Source: Limnobacter olei (GTDB lineage Bacteria; Pseudomonadota; Gammaproteobacteria; Burkholderiales; Burkholderiaceae_B). From it: a DNA stretch of 64,000 nt. The notes beneath the pieces are model-generated. The model worked only from the letters and a program-made list of their open reading frames with translations, did no database searches and was not told where the DNA came from. Within the stretch, counting starts at the first letter, position 1, and each line of letters opens with the position of its first letter. The stretch covers positions 186,001-250,000 of the forward strand of contig NZ_JARFJD010000002.1 in NCBI RefSeq assembly GCF_029087225.1, given 5' to 3'. Positions 24,552 to 33,922 of the stretch are shown here, piece by piece. A program made the translations under genes and the position numbers.

Positions 24552-25268
24552 TCAAGCCCCTTGGTCGGGTTGAATGTCCTTTACATTGTCCACATTGAAC
24601 ATTTCCTCAGGCCGTGGATAACTTTTTTTGTTTTTGCGAGCTGGTAATTTTTCGCCTGAAAACATTTCCACCGCGGTGCGCGCCACCTCTTTGGTATCCA
24701 GCGCTGCGTAGGCCGACACCACTGCAGCCCCAGCCAAAGGCACAATTCGCGACGCAGTGCGTTTGGCCACCCGCTCAAACACCACCTGCCCAATCTGCTT
24801 GGTGACCCTTACTGCAACATCCCGGCTGCCACTTCGGGTGAAGCGGTCGATCAAATCAAGTACCGATTTTCCGGTTTTCTCCTCATGCTCCAGTGGAATT
24901 GATCTTTCATATTCGCGCAGGGCTGTGCCCGCCACATGGCTAAAAAGACAGGTCATCAGGTCTTGCTCGGTCAAAGGTTTTTTGTGGCCAAATGCCACCG
25001 CAATGTCGGCAACCATTTGCGCCTGAATCCGCCACACAATAACAAGGTCGGGAAGCACGGTGAGCATTCCCAACGGACCCACGGGCAAAGCCAGGCTGCC
25101 CGACACAGCAGCCGCCTTCGCGCAGGCTTTTTGCGTAATCTCTTTCGAGCGCTCATATGGACGTTTGGCCTTGCCAGGCTCTTTGGAAACAGGCACCCCG
25201 CCGGTGACCAGACCGATTACAGCATGGAGGGGCCCCATAAGGGCTCTGGGTAGATTGGTCTTTTGCAT
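24552..25268 (-). CDS. EcsC-like protein
   Basis: A 238-residue protein with an Ala/Val-rich central helix pair (GSLALPVGPLGMLTVLPDLVIVWRIQAQMVADIAVAFG split over about residues 57-92) and a glycine/alanine helix around residue 180 (IVPLAGAAVVSAYAAL). This is the look of the EcsC family, named after a Bacillus protein beside an ABC transporter but of unknown biochemistry. No ABC transporter is nearby. It is separated from the oxidoreductase by 111 bases on the same strand. Medium confidence in the family, none in the role. Confidence 0.7.
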   Translation of the reverse strand: MQKTNLPRALMGPLHAVIGLVTGGVPVSKEPGKAKRPYERSKEITQKACAKAAAVSGSLALPVGPLGMLTVLPDLVIVWRIQAQMVADIAVAFGHKKPLTEQDLMTCLFSHVAGTALREYERSIPLEHEEKTGKSVLDLIDRFTRSGSRDVAVRVTKQIGQVVFERVAKRTASRIVPLAGAAVVSAYAALDTKEVARTAVEMFSGEKLPARKNKKSYPRPEEMFNVDNVKDIQPDQGA

Positions 25269-25395
25269 GAATAATTCATCAAAGGCAAATTGTTTCTAAT
25301 GGTACTAATCAACAAGTCACAGACTTGGTTTACTATCGTAACTCACAAGGGGTAATCAGTTTGGGTGTAATTCCCTAAGATTGCTGTGGTCCTTG

Positions 25396-25450
25396 GGATC
25401 AAAATTGTGAATAGACGGTGCAATTCACAGTCTGATCTTGGTTTTGATCC
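25396..25450. promoter_or_regulatory. Nested inverted repeats in the flp leader
   Basis: An outer nine-base inverted repeat (GGATCAAAA at 25396-25404, TTTTGATCC at 25442-25450) encloses a seven-base one (TGTGAAT at 25406-25412, ATTCACA at 25423-25429). Just downstream, CCCC-TAATAT-GGGG (25461-25474) places a -10-like hexamer in a third small inverted repeat, with TTGATC 15 bases before it. This looks like an operator or structured leader controlling the pilus operon; the 250-base gap from 25269 to 25518 holds no gene. Confidence 0.5.
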
Positions 25451-25518
25451 ATTTGGAGTACCCCTAATATGGGGGAATTCGACCTAGAGTTCGATGTTTT
25501 CACAAAGGAGTGAATGTC

Positions 25519-25704
25519 ATGAGCAAAGCAGCAAATAAGCAGTTGGTTTTGAAACGCAAGGAAGAAGGTGCCTCCTTGATCGAGTACGCAGTAATCGCGG
25601 CCTTGGTGGTAGCACTAGCAGTGGCTGGTTTTGCAACTTTGGGTGATGGTTTGGATACTGCATTCACAAACATCGTGAACACCCTTACTGGTAGCGGCGG
25701 CTAA
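25519..25704 (+). CDS. flp: Flp-type IVb pilin
   Basis: A 61-residue prepilin, the major subunit of the Tad/Flp adhesion pilus. After a basic leader (KRKEEG) comes the prepilin cleavage site and the Flp motif: Gly, then ASLIEYAVIAALVVAL, with Glu at mature position 5 and Tyr at 6. The C terminus is short and Gly-rich. The ATG at 25519 has AGGAG eight bases upstream. It is the first gene of the Tad operon and is preceded by a structured 250-base leader. The prepilin peptidase (TadV/CpaA) that would process it is not in this window. Confidence 0.95.
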   Translation: MSKAANKQLVLKRKEEGASLIEYAVIAALVVALAVAGFATLGDGLDTAFTNIVNTLTGSGG

Positions 25705-25725
25705 CACCCGCGAGACTAATCAGGC

Positions 25726-26220
25726 ATGAAGCTCTCATTTAAAGTCGGCTCTGCACTCGGCCACCGCACTTTCAAACAGCGCGGTGCCCAGCTCGTGGAG
25801 CTGGCTTTGATGTTGCCGGTTGTGCTCACTGTCATTTTTGCGATTGTGGGATACAGCCTTCTGTTCATGGTGCAACATACGCTTAGCTCAGCCGTATCTC
25901 AAGCTGCGCGAAGCGTGGCTGTTGCGGGAAGCACTGCCGACCCGGAAGCTGCGGCCAGGCAATTGTTGTTGAATTCCCTGCCCAGTGCGATGTACCCGGC
26001 TGGCTTTAGTTTTTCAACCGACCAATTGGCTGGTGCAGCAGATTGTGGCAACGCCTTGGGCGCCGGCACCAACCCGGCCTTGAGTTGCCTGGAGTTTCGG
26101 GGGTTTTTTAATACTTCCGAGAATCCGTTTTTGTCCAACATTCCTTTTTCAGACACTTTTTTTCCAGAACAACTCAGCGCCAGCGCTGTGGTTCTTTACC
26201 AGAACACCGACGCATTGTAA
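25726..26220 (+). CDS. tadE: TadE-like pseudopilin
   Basis: A 164-residue minor pilin-like protein of the Tad system. The N-terminal GAQLVELALMLPVVLTVIFAIVG segment (read as two adjoining parts) has the Gly-cleavage site and the Glu5 of TadE/TadG pseudopilins, in a single membrane helix. The rest is a periplasmic domain with two or three cysteines (DCGN, LSCLEF). It starts 21 bases after flp and precedes cpaB, matching typical Tad gene order. TadE rather than TadG is chosen because of its small size. Confidence 0.88.
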   Translation: MKLSFKVGSALGHRTFKQRGAQLVELALMLPVVLTVIFAIVGYSLLFMVQHTLSSAVSQAARSVAVAGSTADPEAAARQLLLNSLPSAMYPAGFSFSTDQLAGAADCGNALGAGTNPALSCLEFRGFFNTSENPFLSNIPFSDTFFPEQLSASAVVLYQNTDAL

Positions 26221-26244
26221 TTTCTTCCGGGAGCCCTTCGCGAC

Positions 26245-27210
26245 ATGTCAGGAAAAACAAAAATACTCGCACTGCTGCTATTGGGAATCGGATTGATTTT
26301 CATGGTCATGGCCTTTTTATCGGGCCAAAACGTGAAGAAGGGTGGAGAAACCATCAAAACCGAACTTGAGCGATTCCCGGTGGTGGTGAGCACTGTTGAA
26401 ATTCAATTCGGTAAGCCCGTCACCCCCGAAATGCTGAAGGTTGAAAAATTTGCAATCGCACCCAGCGGCGCTTTCACGGACATCGGCGATGTAATCGGCA
26501 AAAAACCTTTGTTCAATATTGGCAAAGGCTTGCCAGTGACCAATCAGTATTTTGAATCTGGCGCAGTGGCTGCTGAAGTGCGTGAAGGTTACCGCGCTTT
26601 TGCCTTGCGTCTGGATGAGAACAACGTGGCCACCGCCAAAATCAAGGCTGGTGATTATGTTGATGTGTTCTCGATTTTCAAATCCAACAGCCGCGATATT
26701 GAAGAAACAATTTCAAGACTGATCATGCCCAAGCTGCGTGTTCTGTCTGTGGGCTCTCAACTGGTCAATGCACCAGAAACTACGAATGCGGCAAATGAAA
26801 AAGACGTGAACAATCGCCCCGTGCGCTTGAAAGCCATGATGGTGGAAGTGCCTACCGCAGACATTAACGCGCTGGCCATTGCACAAACCCAAGGCGAATT
26901 GTTTGTGGTGTTGCGCAGCCCCGAAGAAGAAGAACTGCCTGACACGAGCAAGTATCCTCAACCGGACACAGTATTGAAGCCTGTTCCAGTCAAAGGTCCG
27001 GATGGCAAGGTATTGAAGGTACAGCCACCGATTGAACTCAGCCCAAGCGACAAAGCCTTTGCGGGCACATCGCTGAACAATGCCATGTTGCCCGGTAGCG
27101 GCAATACAAAAGAGAACAAGAAACCCGCGCAAACTACGCAACGCCCGGCAGAACCGGCAACCGTTGAAGTCATTCGCGGTGGTGAAACAACCCGGGAAAC
27201 AGCGCGATGA
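26245..27210 (+). CDS. cpaB: Flp pilus assembly protein CpaB/RcpC
   Basis: A 321-residue periplasmic protein anchored by one N-terminal helix (ILALLLLGIGLIFMVMAFL). A SAF/beta-clip domain follows: VSTVEIQFGKPVTPEMLK and then the processing-like RAFALRLDENNVATAKIKAGDYVDV region around residue 120. The C-terminal 60 residues are Pro/Lys rich and probably disordered. CpaB helps the outer-membrane secretin assemble, possibly by contacting peptidoglycan. Its stop overlaps the start of the secretin gene by four bases, as in many Tad loci. Confidence 0.92.
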   Translation: MSGKTKILALLLLGIGLIFMVMAFLSGQNVKKGGETIKTELERFPVVVSTVEIQFGKPVTPEMLKVEKFAIAPSGAFTDIGDVIGKKPLFNIGKGLPVTNQYFESGAVAAEVREGYRAFALRLDENNVATAKIKAGDYVDVFSIFKSNSRDIEETISRLIMPKLRVLSVGSQLVNAPETTNAANEKDVNNRPVRLKAMMVEVPTADINALAIAQTQGELFVVLRSPEEEELPDTSKYPQPDTVLKPVPVKGPDGKVLKVQPPIELSPSDKAFAGTSLNNAMLPGSGNTKENKKPAQTTQRPAEPATVEVIRGGETTRETAR

Positions 27211-28628
27211 AGAACAACAACATCACATTGAAAAGCGTGGTCGCAGCAATTTCATTGGTAGCCTGCGCAGGGCTGATCAGCCCCCAAATTGCAGTGGGGC
27301 AAACCCCCGCGGCACCCAGCAGCGCAGCGCCTTTTGTACTCACCTTGAGTACAGGTTTTCAGAAAGTGATCAGCTTGCCCGGCATTCCTGCACGGGTGTC
27401 GATTGGCGATCCCACGATTGCTTCCGTGACGGTGCTTAAACCCACCGACCGCGGTGGCAAAAATGCGGGTGTGCTGGTCACTGGTTTGAAAACAGGTTCC
27501 ACGTCGCTGCTGATTTGGGACCGCGGTGCCAGCATGGCCCGGGTGATCACTGTGGCAGTCACCGGCAAGGCCGCTGAAACCATTTCTACCTTGAAAGACT
27601 TGAACCTTGAAACCGAAGGGCAGGTGTTGAAACTGTCAGGCTCCACGCCCAATGTAAGCACCTATCAGCAAGCGCGCGAGAGTTTGATCAAGCCCGGTAG
27701 TGACGGCAAACCTGCAGAACTAATTGACCAAGCCACCATCCAAACATCAGGCACAGTGCAAGTGGATGTGAAGGTGGTTGAATTCACACGCAGTGAATTG
27801 CAACGCTTGGGGATTAACCTGACAGGCCAAGTTAATGGTGGTGGATTCACATACTCAATTGCGGGGCCGGCAAGTGTGAGCGGTTCGGGCGGTGTATCGA
27901 ATGCATTCTCTTTGGCTTTTAATGGTGCGGGGTGCGTTGGAGAGGCAGTAATTGGCGCGCTTAACCCGACGCCTGTTGGTCCACGCACCTGCGATCTGGT
28001 TTCGGGTCTGAACATCCTTCAAGCCGACGGCTATGCCAAAGTTCTCGCCGAACCTTCATTGATTGCTCAATCTGGCCAGGATGCATCGTTTCTAGCGGGT
28101 GGCGAAATTCCAATTCCCGTGCCTTCCGGCAACGGCACCATTGGCATTGAGTACAAGAAGTTTGGTGTGGGTTTAAGTTTCACACCCACCATTTTGTCGA
28201 ACAAAACAATTGCCTTGAAAGTGTCGCCCGAAGTCAGCGATCTCGACTTCTCTCGCGGTACCTCCATTCAAGGTGTGCTGGTTCCCGCCATTTTGACCCG
28301 CCGTGCAAGCACCACGGTTGAACTGGGCGAAAACCAAAGCTTTGTCATCGGCGGCTTGATCAGCCGAAACATTATTGCAAACGCCAACCGTGTGCCTTGG
28401 TTGTCTGAAATTCCGATTCTGGGTGCCTTCTTCAAAGGCAACACCTACAGCCGGGAAGACAAGGAATTGCTGATTATTGTGACACCGCGATTTGTAAAAC
28501 CCCGTGCAGCAGACGCACCCGCTTTGGCCCTTCCCGGTCAAAATGTGGGCATGCGCCCGCGCAGCGTGTGGGGCCAACTCTTCCTGCCTTCCGCAAAAGA
28601 GCCTGTTCCTGGCTTCACCACCAATTAA
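27207..28628 (+). CDS. cpaC: Tad pilus secretin CpaC/RcpA
   Basis: A 473-residue outer-membrane secretin through which the Flp pilus leaves the cell. It has a signal peptide (cleavage near VGQTPAA), an N-terminal pilus-secretin domain (LSTGFQKVISLPGIPARVSIGD, around residues 52-73), a BON-like middle, and the secretin core. The core contains VLAEPSLIAQSGQ, FLAGGEIPIPV and VELGENQSFVIGGLI, ending with KELLIIVTPRFVKP. The DNA is coupled to cpaB by a four-base overlap. It is the only outer-membrane pore gene in this locus. Confidence 0.95.
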   Translation: MKNNNITLKSVVAAISLVACAGLISPQIAVGQTPAAPSSAAPFVLTLSTGFQKVISLPGIPARVSIGDPTIASVTVLKPTDRGGKNAGVLVTGLKTGSTSLLIWDRGASMARVITVAVTGKAAETISTLKDLNLETEGQVLKLSGSTPNVSTYQQARESLIKPGSDGKPAELIDQATIQTSGTVQVDVKVVEFTRSELQRLGINLTGQVNGGGFTYSIAGPASVSGSGGVSNAFSLAFNGAGCVGEAVIGALNPTPVGPRTCDLVSGLNILQADGYAKVLAEPSLIAQSGQDASFLAGGEIPIPVPSGNGTIGIEYKKFGVGLSFTPTILSNKTIALKVSPEVSDLDFSRGTSIQGVLVPAILTRRASTTVELGENQSFVIGGLISRNIIANANRVPWLSEIPILGAFFKGNTYSREDKELLIIVTPRFVKPRAADAPALALPGQNVGMRPRSVWGQLFLPSAKEPVPGFTTN

Positions 28629-28640
28629 GGGGAATTAGCG

Positions 28641-29840
28641 ATGCAACAAAGCATGCCCCGAATATTATTCATCAGTGGGTCTGACGCCAATTGGCTTTGG
28701 CTGTCAGACGCGGTGGGTGACCGCTTCATGCTGGTGCGCGAATCAGGCACGTTCAGCGAAATTACCAAACGCGTGGGCTTGGTATCGCCCAGCATGGCCG
28801 TGGTGGATTACTCGCCTCAAGTGGGCCTGGACGCCAGCCTGATCGTCAAAGAATTGCGCGAACTGGCACCCGACTTGCCCGTGGTGGCCATGGGTTCGAA
28901 AGACTCCACGGAAGACGTGGTCAATGCCTTGCGCTCGGGTGTAAAAGACTTTTTAAGCCTGGATTCCAGCGCAGGGGAAGTTACAAAAATTCTGACAGGC
29001 GTGGTTGAAAAAGCGCCCAAGCAAAGCAATGAACGCAAGGGCTACGCCTTGGTAGTGCTGGGTGGACGGCAAGGTGTGGGCTCCACCACACTGGCGGTCA
29101 ACCTGGCCGTGCAACTGGCCAAACAAAACAAGGACAGCACCTTGCTGCTTGATTTTGGTTTGCCTTTGGGCGACGGCCTGGTGCACTTGCCTGCCGAAGA
29201 CAAGCAAGGCGCAATGGACTTTGTAGAATGCGTGCGCAATCTGAAACGCTTTGACGCCACCTTGGCAAAAACCGCCTTTCGCCGCAACAATGCCACTGGC
29301 GTGGCGATACTTTCACTGCCGCGAAACCTGGCGGACCTTCGGGACATTTCCGCCTCCGATGCGTTGAAATTTTTGAACCTGATCAAATCCTTTTTCGAGA
29401 ATATCGTGATTGATTTGTGCGGGTTCTCGAACATTGAATTTGTGGCCAGCCTGTTGAGAAGCGCCGATGCCACCATGGTGCTTACACCACAGTCGGTGCC
29501 GGGCATTGTGACTGCCGCCGAGTTGATCAAAAGCCTGAACGACAAAGGCATTGCAACCCAGACATTCGACCTGGTGGTCACGCCCTATCACAAAGATGTT
29601 GCACTCGACGCTGAATCGATAGCCAAGAAACTGAACATTGAAACAGTACACACCCTGCCCGACCGACGAGCGCCGCTGATTAATGCAGTCAATGGCGGCC
29701 AGGTGTTGTCTGCTGCTGACTCGAAAGACCCGTACGCCAAAGCAGTGGCCCAGTTGCTCGACAAAGTGAATGCGAACCGCAAACACCTTGACGGCCAGGG
29801 CGGCCTTGCAGGTACATTCAAGAAATGGTTTAACAAATGA
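28641..29840 (+). CDS. tadZ: TadZ/CpaE-like localisation ATPase
   Basis: A 399-residue protein with an N-terminal atypical receiver-like domain (ILFISGSDANWLW; VVDYSPQVGLDAS where a phospho-Asp receiver would sit) and a C-terminal MinD/ParA-like ATPase. The ATPase has a deviant P-loop (LGGRQGVGSTTLAVNLA, around residue 140) and a switch region DLCGFSNIEF. TadZ proteins settle at a cell pole and recruit the pilus ATPase. In the P-loop the second lysine is replaced (GVGSTT), which suggests weak or no ATP hydrolysis; several CpaE/TadZ proteins are atypical there. Its stop overlaps the next start. Confidence 0.9.
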   Translation: MQQSMPRILFISGSDANWLWLSDAVGDRFMLVRESGTFSEITKRVGLVSPSMAVVDYSPQVGLDASLIVKELRELAPDLPVVAMGSKDSTEDVVNALRSGVKDFLSLDSSAGEVTKILTGVVEKAPKQSNERKGYALVVLGGRQGVGSTTLAVNLAVQLAKQNKDSTLLLDFGLPLGDGLVHLPAEDKQGAMDFVECVRNLKRFDATLAKTAFRRNNATGVAILSLPRNLADLRDISASDALKFLNLIKSFFENIVIDLCGFSNIEFVASLLRSADATMVLTPQSVPGIVTAAELIKSLNDKGIATQTFDLVVTPYHKDVALDAESIAKKLNIETVHTLPDRRAPLINAVNGGQVLSAADSKDPYAKAVAQLLDKVNANRKHLDGQGGLAGTFKKWFNK

Positions 29841-31210
29841 GTGAAATCATTTTCGGCCAGGAAGCGCCACTCCCAATACCCAAAGAACCCGAGCGTCTTG
29901 CAAACTCGGTGTCCAATGCCGCAAACGCCGTAGAGGACTTGCAGTTTGCCACTGCCAAAGTCAGCGACATGGACTCTGCGGTGCTGGCCGACGTGAAAGA
30001 AATGGCCCATGAACATATTTTGGCCATTATCGAAAAGAAAGGCGCTACCTTCGCCAAAATGGACAATAGCGCCCTTGAAAAATTTATTCAGGGCGAAGTG
30101 CAAAGCCTGATCTATGGCAAGCAAATTCCCCTGAACGATTCTGAAGTGGCCTTCGTGGCCGACTCGCTGTACAAGGAAATTGCGGGCTTTGGCCCTCTTG
30201 AAGACTTGCTGGCTGACCCCAATGTTGAAGACGTGATGATTAACGGCTACAAGGACGTGTATGTCTCAAAAATGGGCCGTATGGAACGTGTGCAGGCCCG
30301 CTTTGTCGACAACGCTCACCTCTTGAGAATTGTTCGACGCATTCTGGCACCGCTGGGCCGCAGGCTGGATGAATCAAGCCCCATGGTGGATGCCCGCCTG
30401 CCCGATGGCAGCCGGATCAACGTCATCATTTCCCCACTGGCTCGCGATGGCGTGGTGGTCTCCATTCGCAAATTCAGAAGCACACCACTGCGCGCCGAAG
30501 ACCTCATGGGCCTGGGCACCTTTGATGCCCGCGTGTATGAATTGATGCAGGAAGCCGTTCGCAAACGCTGCAACCTGGTGGTGAGCGGTGCAACATCCAC
30601 CGGAAAAACATCCATGCTCAACGTGCTGGCTGAATTTATTCCAGCTGGTGAACGTTTGATTACCATTGAAGACACTGCTGAATTACAACTGAACCACCAC
30701 CATGTGGTTCGGCTTGAAAGCCGCCCGGGCGGTCACGAAGGGGCCGGTGCAATTTCAATTCGCGACCTGGTCAAGAACAGCTTGCGTATGCGTCCCGACC
30801 GCGTGGTGGTGGGTGAGGTACGCGGCGCTGAAGTGCTCGACATGCTGCAAGCCATGAGCACAGGCCACGATGGTTCTATGGGAACCATTCACGCCTCGAC
30901 GCCTCGCGATTGTTTGCACCGGCTTGAAATGTTGTCAGGCTTTGCTGGCTTCACCGGCAATGAAATGAGTTTGCGACGGCAAATTGCCTCGGCGCTCGAC
31001 CTGATTGTTCAAATTGTTCGCCTGCCCTCGGGCAAGCGCCGCATTTACAGCATCACGGAAGTGGCGGGCATTGTGGACGACAATATTTTGCTTCAAGACC
31101 TGTATCGCCATGAAAGCCGACTCGGCCCCGATGGTCAGGAACTGGACAATTGGGTGCCTGTAGTGCCCTACCCCAAAAACCCGAAAATCTCGCATATCCG
31201 CCTGACATGA
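29837..31210 (+). CDS. tadA: Tad pilus assembly ATPase TadA/CpaF
   Basis: A 457-residue secretion ATPase powering Flp pilus extension and retraction. An N-terminal helical region leads to FGPLEDLLADPNVEDVMING, the TadA family mark around residue 120. Then come the Walker A SGATSTGKTSML (around residue 253), the Asp box ITIEDTAELQL, Walker B VVVGEVRGAE and the His box GSMGTIHAS. All catalytic motifs look intact. It sits between tadZ and tadB with four-base overlaps, which suggests coordinated translation. Confidence 0.96.
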   Translation: MSEIIFGQEAPLPIPKEPERLANSVSNAANAVEDLQFATAKVSDMDSAVLADVKEMAHEHILAIIEKKGATFAKMDNSALEKFIQGEVQSLIYGKQIPLNDSEVAFVADSLYKEIAGFGPLEDLLADPNVEDVMINGYKDVYVSKMGRMERVQARFVDNAHLLRIVRRILAPLGRRLDESSPMVDARLPDGSRINVIISPLARDGVVVSIRKFRSTPLRAEDLMGLGTFDARVYELMQEAVRKRCNLVVSGATSTGKTSMLNVLAEFIPAGERLITIEDTAELQLNHHHVVRLESRPGGHEGAGAISIRDLVKNSLRMRPDRVVVGEVRGAEVLDMLQAMSTGHDGSMGTIHASTPRDCLHRLEMLSGFAGFTGNEMSLRRQIASALDLIVQIVRLPSGKRRIYSITEVAGIVDDNILLQDLYRHESRLGPDGQELDNWVPVVPYPKNPKISHIRLT

Positions 31211-32115
31211 CATTCGGACTGATCGCCGCTGCCTTGGTATTCATTTCCCTGGCCCTGCTGTTGCTGGGCCGGGGTGCTGAAGAACAAAACCGCAAATTGG
31301 CGGAAAGCCGGCTCGATGTAGCGCTGAGCAAGTCCCGAGATCCACTGGCGCTAGAAAAAGACCCACTGCGCAAAAAATATATTCCGCAATGGATCACAGA
31401 CAGCCTGATTTCAGCGGGCCTCACGATTGACCGCACCTTGGGCATTCGCGTGGCAATGGTTACCTTGATACCTTCACTTGCAGCCTTCGTTTTTCGGGGT
31501 TCAGCCAGCGCCGCCGGCGCACTTATTCTCGCCATTCTGGGCATTGCCGCTTATGTGCTGTATCGCCAACGCAAACGCAGGCTGCAGATGCTGGGGCAGT
31601 TGCCCAACTTTCTAGATGGCGTGGTACGTGTCAGTGCTGTGGGCTACAGCCTGACCGTGTCATTCAATACCGCGCTTGAAAATGCCGAACAACCCTTGAA
31701 AGAGGCGCTTGGCTTGGCTGTTCAAATGCAGTATGCAGGCCTGGAACTGGACCAGGCCATGCACCGCCTTGCGCGGGTGTATGGGCTGAGCGAATTCAAA
31801 TTGATTGCATCCGTTGTGGCACTGGCACTGAACTACGGTGGCAAGAGCGATATTTTGCTGGGTCGCCTTGCACAGTACCTGCGCGATCGAGAGCAACACC
31901 ATCAGGAAATGCTGGCAATGTCATCCGAAGCCCGTATGTCGGCCGTGTTCATGTGCTGCTTAACACCCGCACTGGCCGGCATTATCTTGACGCTGAACCC
32001 GGCATACCTGGGCACCATGTGGAATGACGACACCGGCCGCATGCTGCTGTTTGTCGCAGGTATCTTGCAAATTGCTGGCGCTGCGATCATCTATCGCATG
32101 GTCAAGAGCATTTAA
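31207..32115 (+). CDS. tadB: Tad inner-membrane platform protein TadB
   Basis: A 302-residue type II secretion F-domain protein. The first helix is FGLIAAALVFISLALLLL, two helices lie near residues 85-120, and the cytoplasmic GspF domain spans about residues 135-260 (FLDGVVRVSAVGYSLTVSF; REQHHQEMLAMSSEARMSA). The final helices end at YRMVKSI. I use the ATG at 31207 overlapping the ATPase stop. With TadC it forms the inner-membrane base on which TadA acts. Confidence 0.92.
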   Translation: MTFGLIAAALVFISLALLLLGRGAEEQNRKLAESRLDVALSKSRDPLALEKDPLRKKYIPQWITDSLISAGLTIDRTLGIRVAMVTLIPSLAAFVFRGSASAAGALILAILGIAAYVLYRQRKRRLQMLGQLPNFLDGVVRVSAVGYSLTVSFNTALENAEQPLKEALGLAVQMQYAGLELDQAMHRLARVYGLSEFKLIASVVALALNYGGKSDILLGRLAQYLRDREQHHQEMLAMSSEARMSAVFMCCLTPALAGIILTLNPAYLGTMWNDDTGRMLLFVAGILQIAGAAIIYRMVKSI

Positions 32116-32126
32116 AGGGCGCCATC

Positions 32127-33080
32127 ATGGACATGAACACGTTACTGGCAATCGGCATCTTCCTGTTGGGTCTGGGTTTTGTCGGTCTGGCGTGGAGCCT
32201 TCTGAGCCAAACCAGCCGCAAAGAAAAAGCGCTGGCGCGGATTGATGAATACACTGAACTTCGCCGCAAGGTACAAAGCTCAGCGAACATGCGAAACCAG
32301 GTTCCAACCAGCGTGCTGACAGGCCGCATTGAGCGGCTTGGCCAACAATTCAGCAAAACCAAGGCATTCACCTATTTTGTAGAAGAAGAAGACAAAAAAC
32401 TGTTGGGCCGTGCCGGTTTCGGGCGCGAAGAAGACCTGAGCCGGTTTGTGCTCATCCGCATTGCACTTGGGCTTCTTGGTTTGGCCATCGGGCTTTTCCT
32501 GAACCGGGATGCAGGCTTTGGTGCCATTCCCATGATTCAGGTCATTGCAGTGACCGGCATCGGTTTCATGGCACCCAAGTGGTACCTGAAAACGGTTGGA
32601 GAAGGCCGTGAAGCCGCTTTCGAGCGAGAACTGGTGGCTGTGGTTGACGTGATGCGTTTGTTGCAAGGCGTGGGCTTGAGCGTTGATCAATCCATTGAAG
32701 TCATGACCTCGCAACTGTACGACCTTGTACCCATCACGGGCCGCATGTTGCGCCGATCTCGCGCTCAAGTGAAGTCTGGTGTGCCCTGGATTGTCATGTT
32801 GAAACGAATGAGCAACATGTATTCAAGTGACGAATTCAAATCATTCGTACAGGTTTTGGAGCAAATTGAGAAGTTTGGTGGTGCCGTTCAAGAGCCATTG
32901 AAACAGTTCTCAGACCGACTCGTCGAAAAAGAAAGAGCCAACGCCAAAGAAACAATGGGCAAACTGACTGTTAAACTGACTGGTGTGATGGTGATTACCA
33001 TGCTGCCGGCCCTGCTGATCATGACCGGCGGCCCCGGTATCATCTCCATTATTCGTGCATTTGAACGGGTTGGAGGTTAA
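32127..33080 (+). CDS. tadC: Tad inner-membrane platform protein TadC
   Basis: A 317-residue GspF-domain membrane protein, the partner of TadB. One N-terminal helix (LLAIGIFLLGLGFVGLAW), a middle pair (LIRIALGLLGLAIGLFL), the F domain (VVDVMRLLQGVGLSVDQSIEVM, in two parts; KMSNMYSSDEF-like region around residue 230) and a terminal helix ending IISIIRAFERVGG. Gene order tadB-tadC is canonical. Twelve bases separate it from tadB and two from tadD. Confidence 0.92.
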   Translation: MDMNTLLAIGIFLLGLGFVGLAWSLLSQTSRKEKALARIDEYTELRRKVQSSANMRNQVPTSVLTGRIERLGQQFSKTKAFTYFVEEEDKKLLGRAGFGREEDLSRFVLIRIALGLLGLAIGLFLNRDAGFGAIPMIQVIAVTGIGFMAPKWYLKTVGEGREAAFERELVAVVDVMRLLQGVGLSVDQSIEVMTSQLYDLVPITGRMLRRSRAQVKSGVPWIVMLKRMSNMYSSDEFKSFVQVLEQIEKFGGAVQEPLKQFSDRLVEKERANAKETMGKLTVKLTGVMVITMLPALLIMTGGPGIISIIRAFERVGG

Positions 33081-33082
33081 GC

Positions 33083-33922
33083 GTGTTGAGCAGTCGTCTT
33101 ATTTCAGGGCAATTCAGTCGGCAACTGGCCATCTTGGCCTTGCCCTTGGTTCTGGCTGCGTGTGCAACACCACCACAGCGGGCACCCAATGCACCTGCAC
33201 CAACCCCCGAACCCGCTACTACGCCCAGTGCGTCCAATATCAGTGCCACAAGCCCTACCCAAGACGCGCTGATCGAAGCCGAGCGCAAAGAACTTGATCG
33301 GGAAGACGAACAAACCCGAAAAGCCCGCGCTGAACGCGAGAAGAACCTGCACCTGAAACTTGTTCAAACCATGATTGAACAAGACAACGCTTACGCCGCT
33401 CTGGCTCACCTGGATGCTTATGACCAGAAATGGGGATCGGACCGGCAAAGCAAGCAATTGCGCGCCGATTCGCTGCGAAAAACCAGCCAGTTGGACCAGG
33501 CCGAGCTTGTGTACAAATCATTACTTAGCGGACAAGGCCAACAAAAAAGCGGGCCAGTTTGGTACGGTTTGGGCAAAGTGGCCATCGAACGCGGTGATCT
33601 GAAAACCGCGGCAACCCGACTGGAAAAATCCATTCAGGCAGACCCCTTGAATATCAATGCCTACTCCGACCTGGGTTTGGTGTACTTGCTGGAAGGTCAG
33701 AAAGAACCCGCCTACAACACACTGATGAAAGCCAATCAGCTGGCCAGTGGCGATTCGAAGATCATGGCCAACCTCGCCTTGTGGGGCTTGGTATTTGATG
33801 ATTTCAACATGGCCATGGACATCGCAGATCGCCTGCAGTGGTCTGACAACACCCGCAACCAGGTAATGTCGCAAGCCAATTCCATCAAAAGGCGTTTTGA
33901 CGCCAAAGGAAATACCCAATGA
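33083..33922 (+). CDS. tadD: TadD-like TPR lipoprotein
   Basis: A 279-residue lipoprotein: signal peptide with lipobox LAACATPP around residue 29, then a Pro-rich linker, a charged helix (ERKELDREDEQTRKARAERE) and several tetratricopeptide repeats (for example GPVWYGLGKVAIERGDLKTA and NAYSDLGLVYLLEGQ). TadD is thought to act as a pilotin-like helper for secretin assembly. The start is a GTG with GGAGG upstream. It overlaps the next gene by four bases. Confidence 0.88.
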   Translation: MLSSRLISGQFSRQLAILALPLVLAACATPPQRAPNAPAPTPEPATTPSASNISATSPTQDALIEAERKELDREDEQTRKARAEREKNLHLKLVQTMIEQDNAYAALAHLDAYDQKWGSDRQSKQLRADSLRKTSQLDQAELVYKSLLSGQGQQKSGPVWYGLGKVAIERGDLKTAATRLEKSIQADPLNINAYSDLGLVYLLEGQKEPAYNTLMKANQLASGDSKIMANLALWGLVFDDFNMAMDIADRLQWSDNTRNQVMSQANSIKRRFDAKGNTQ

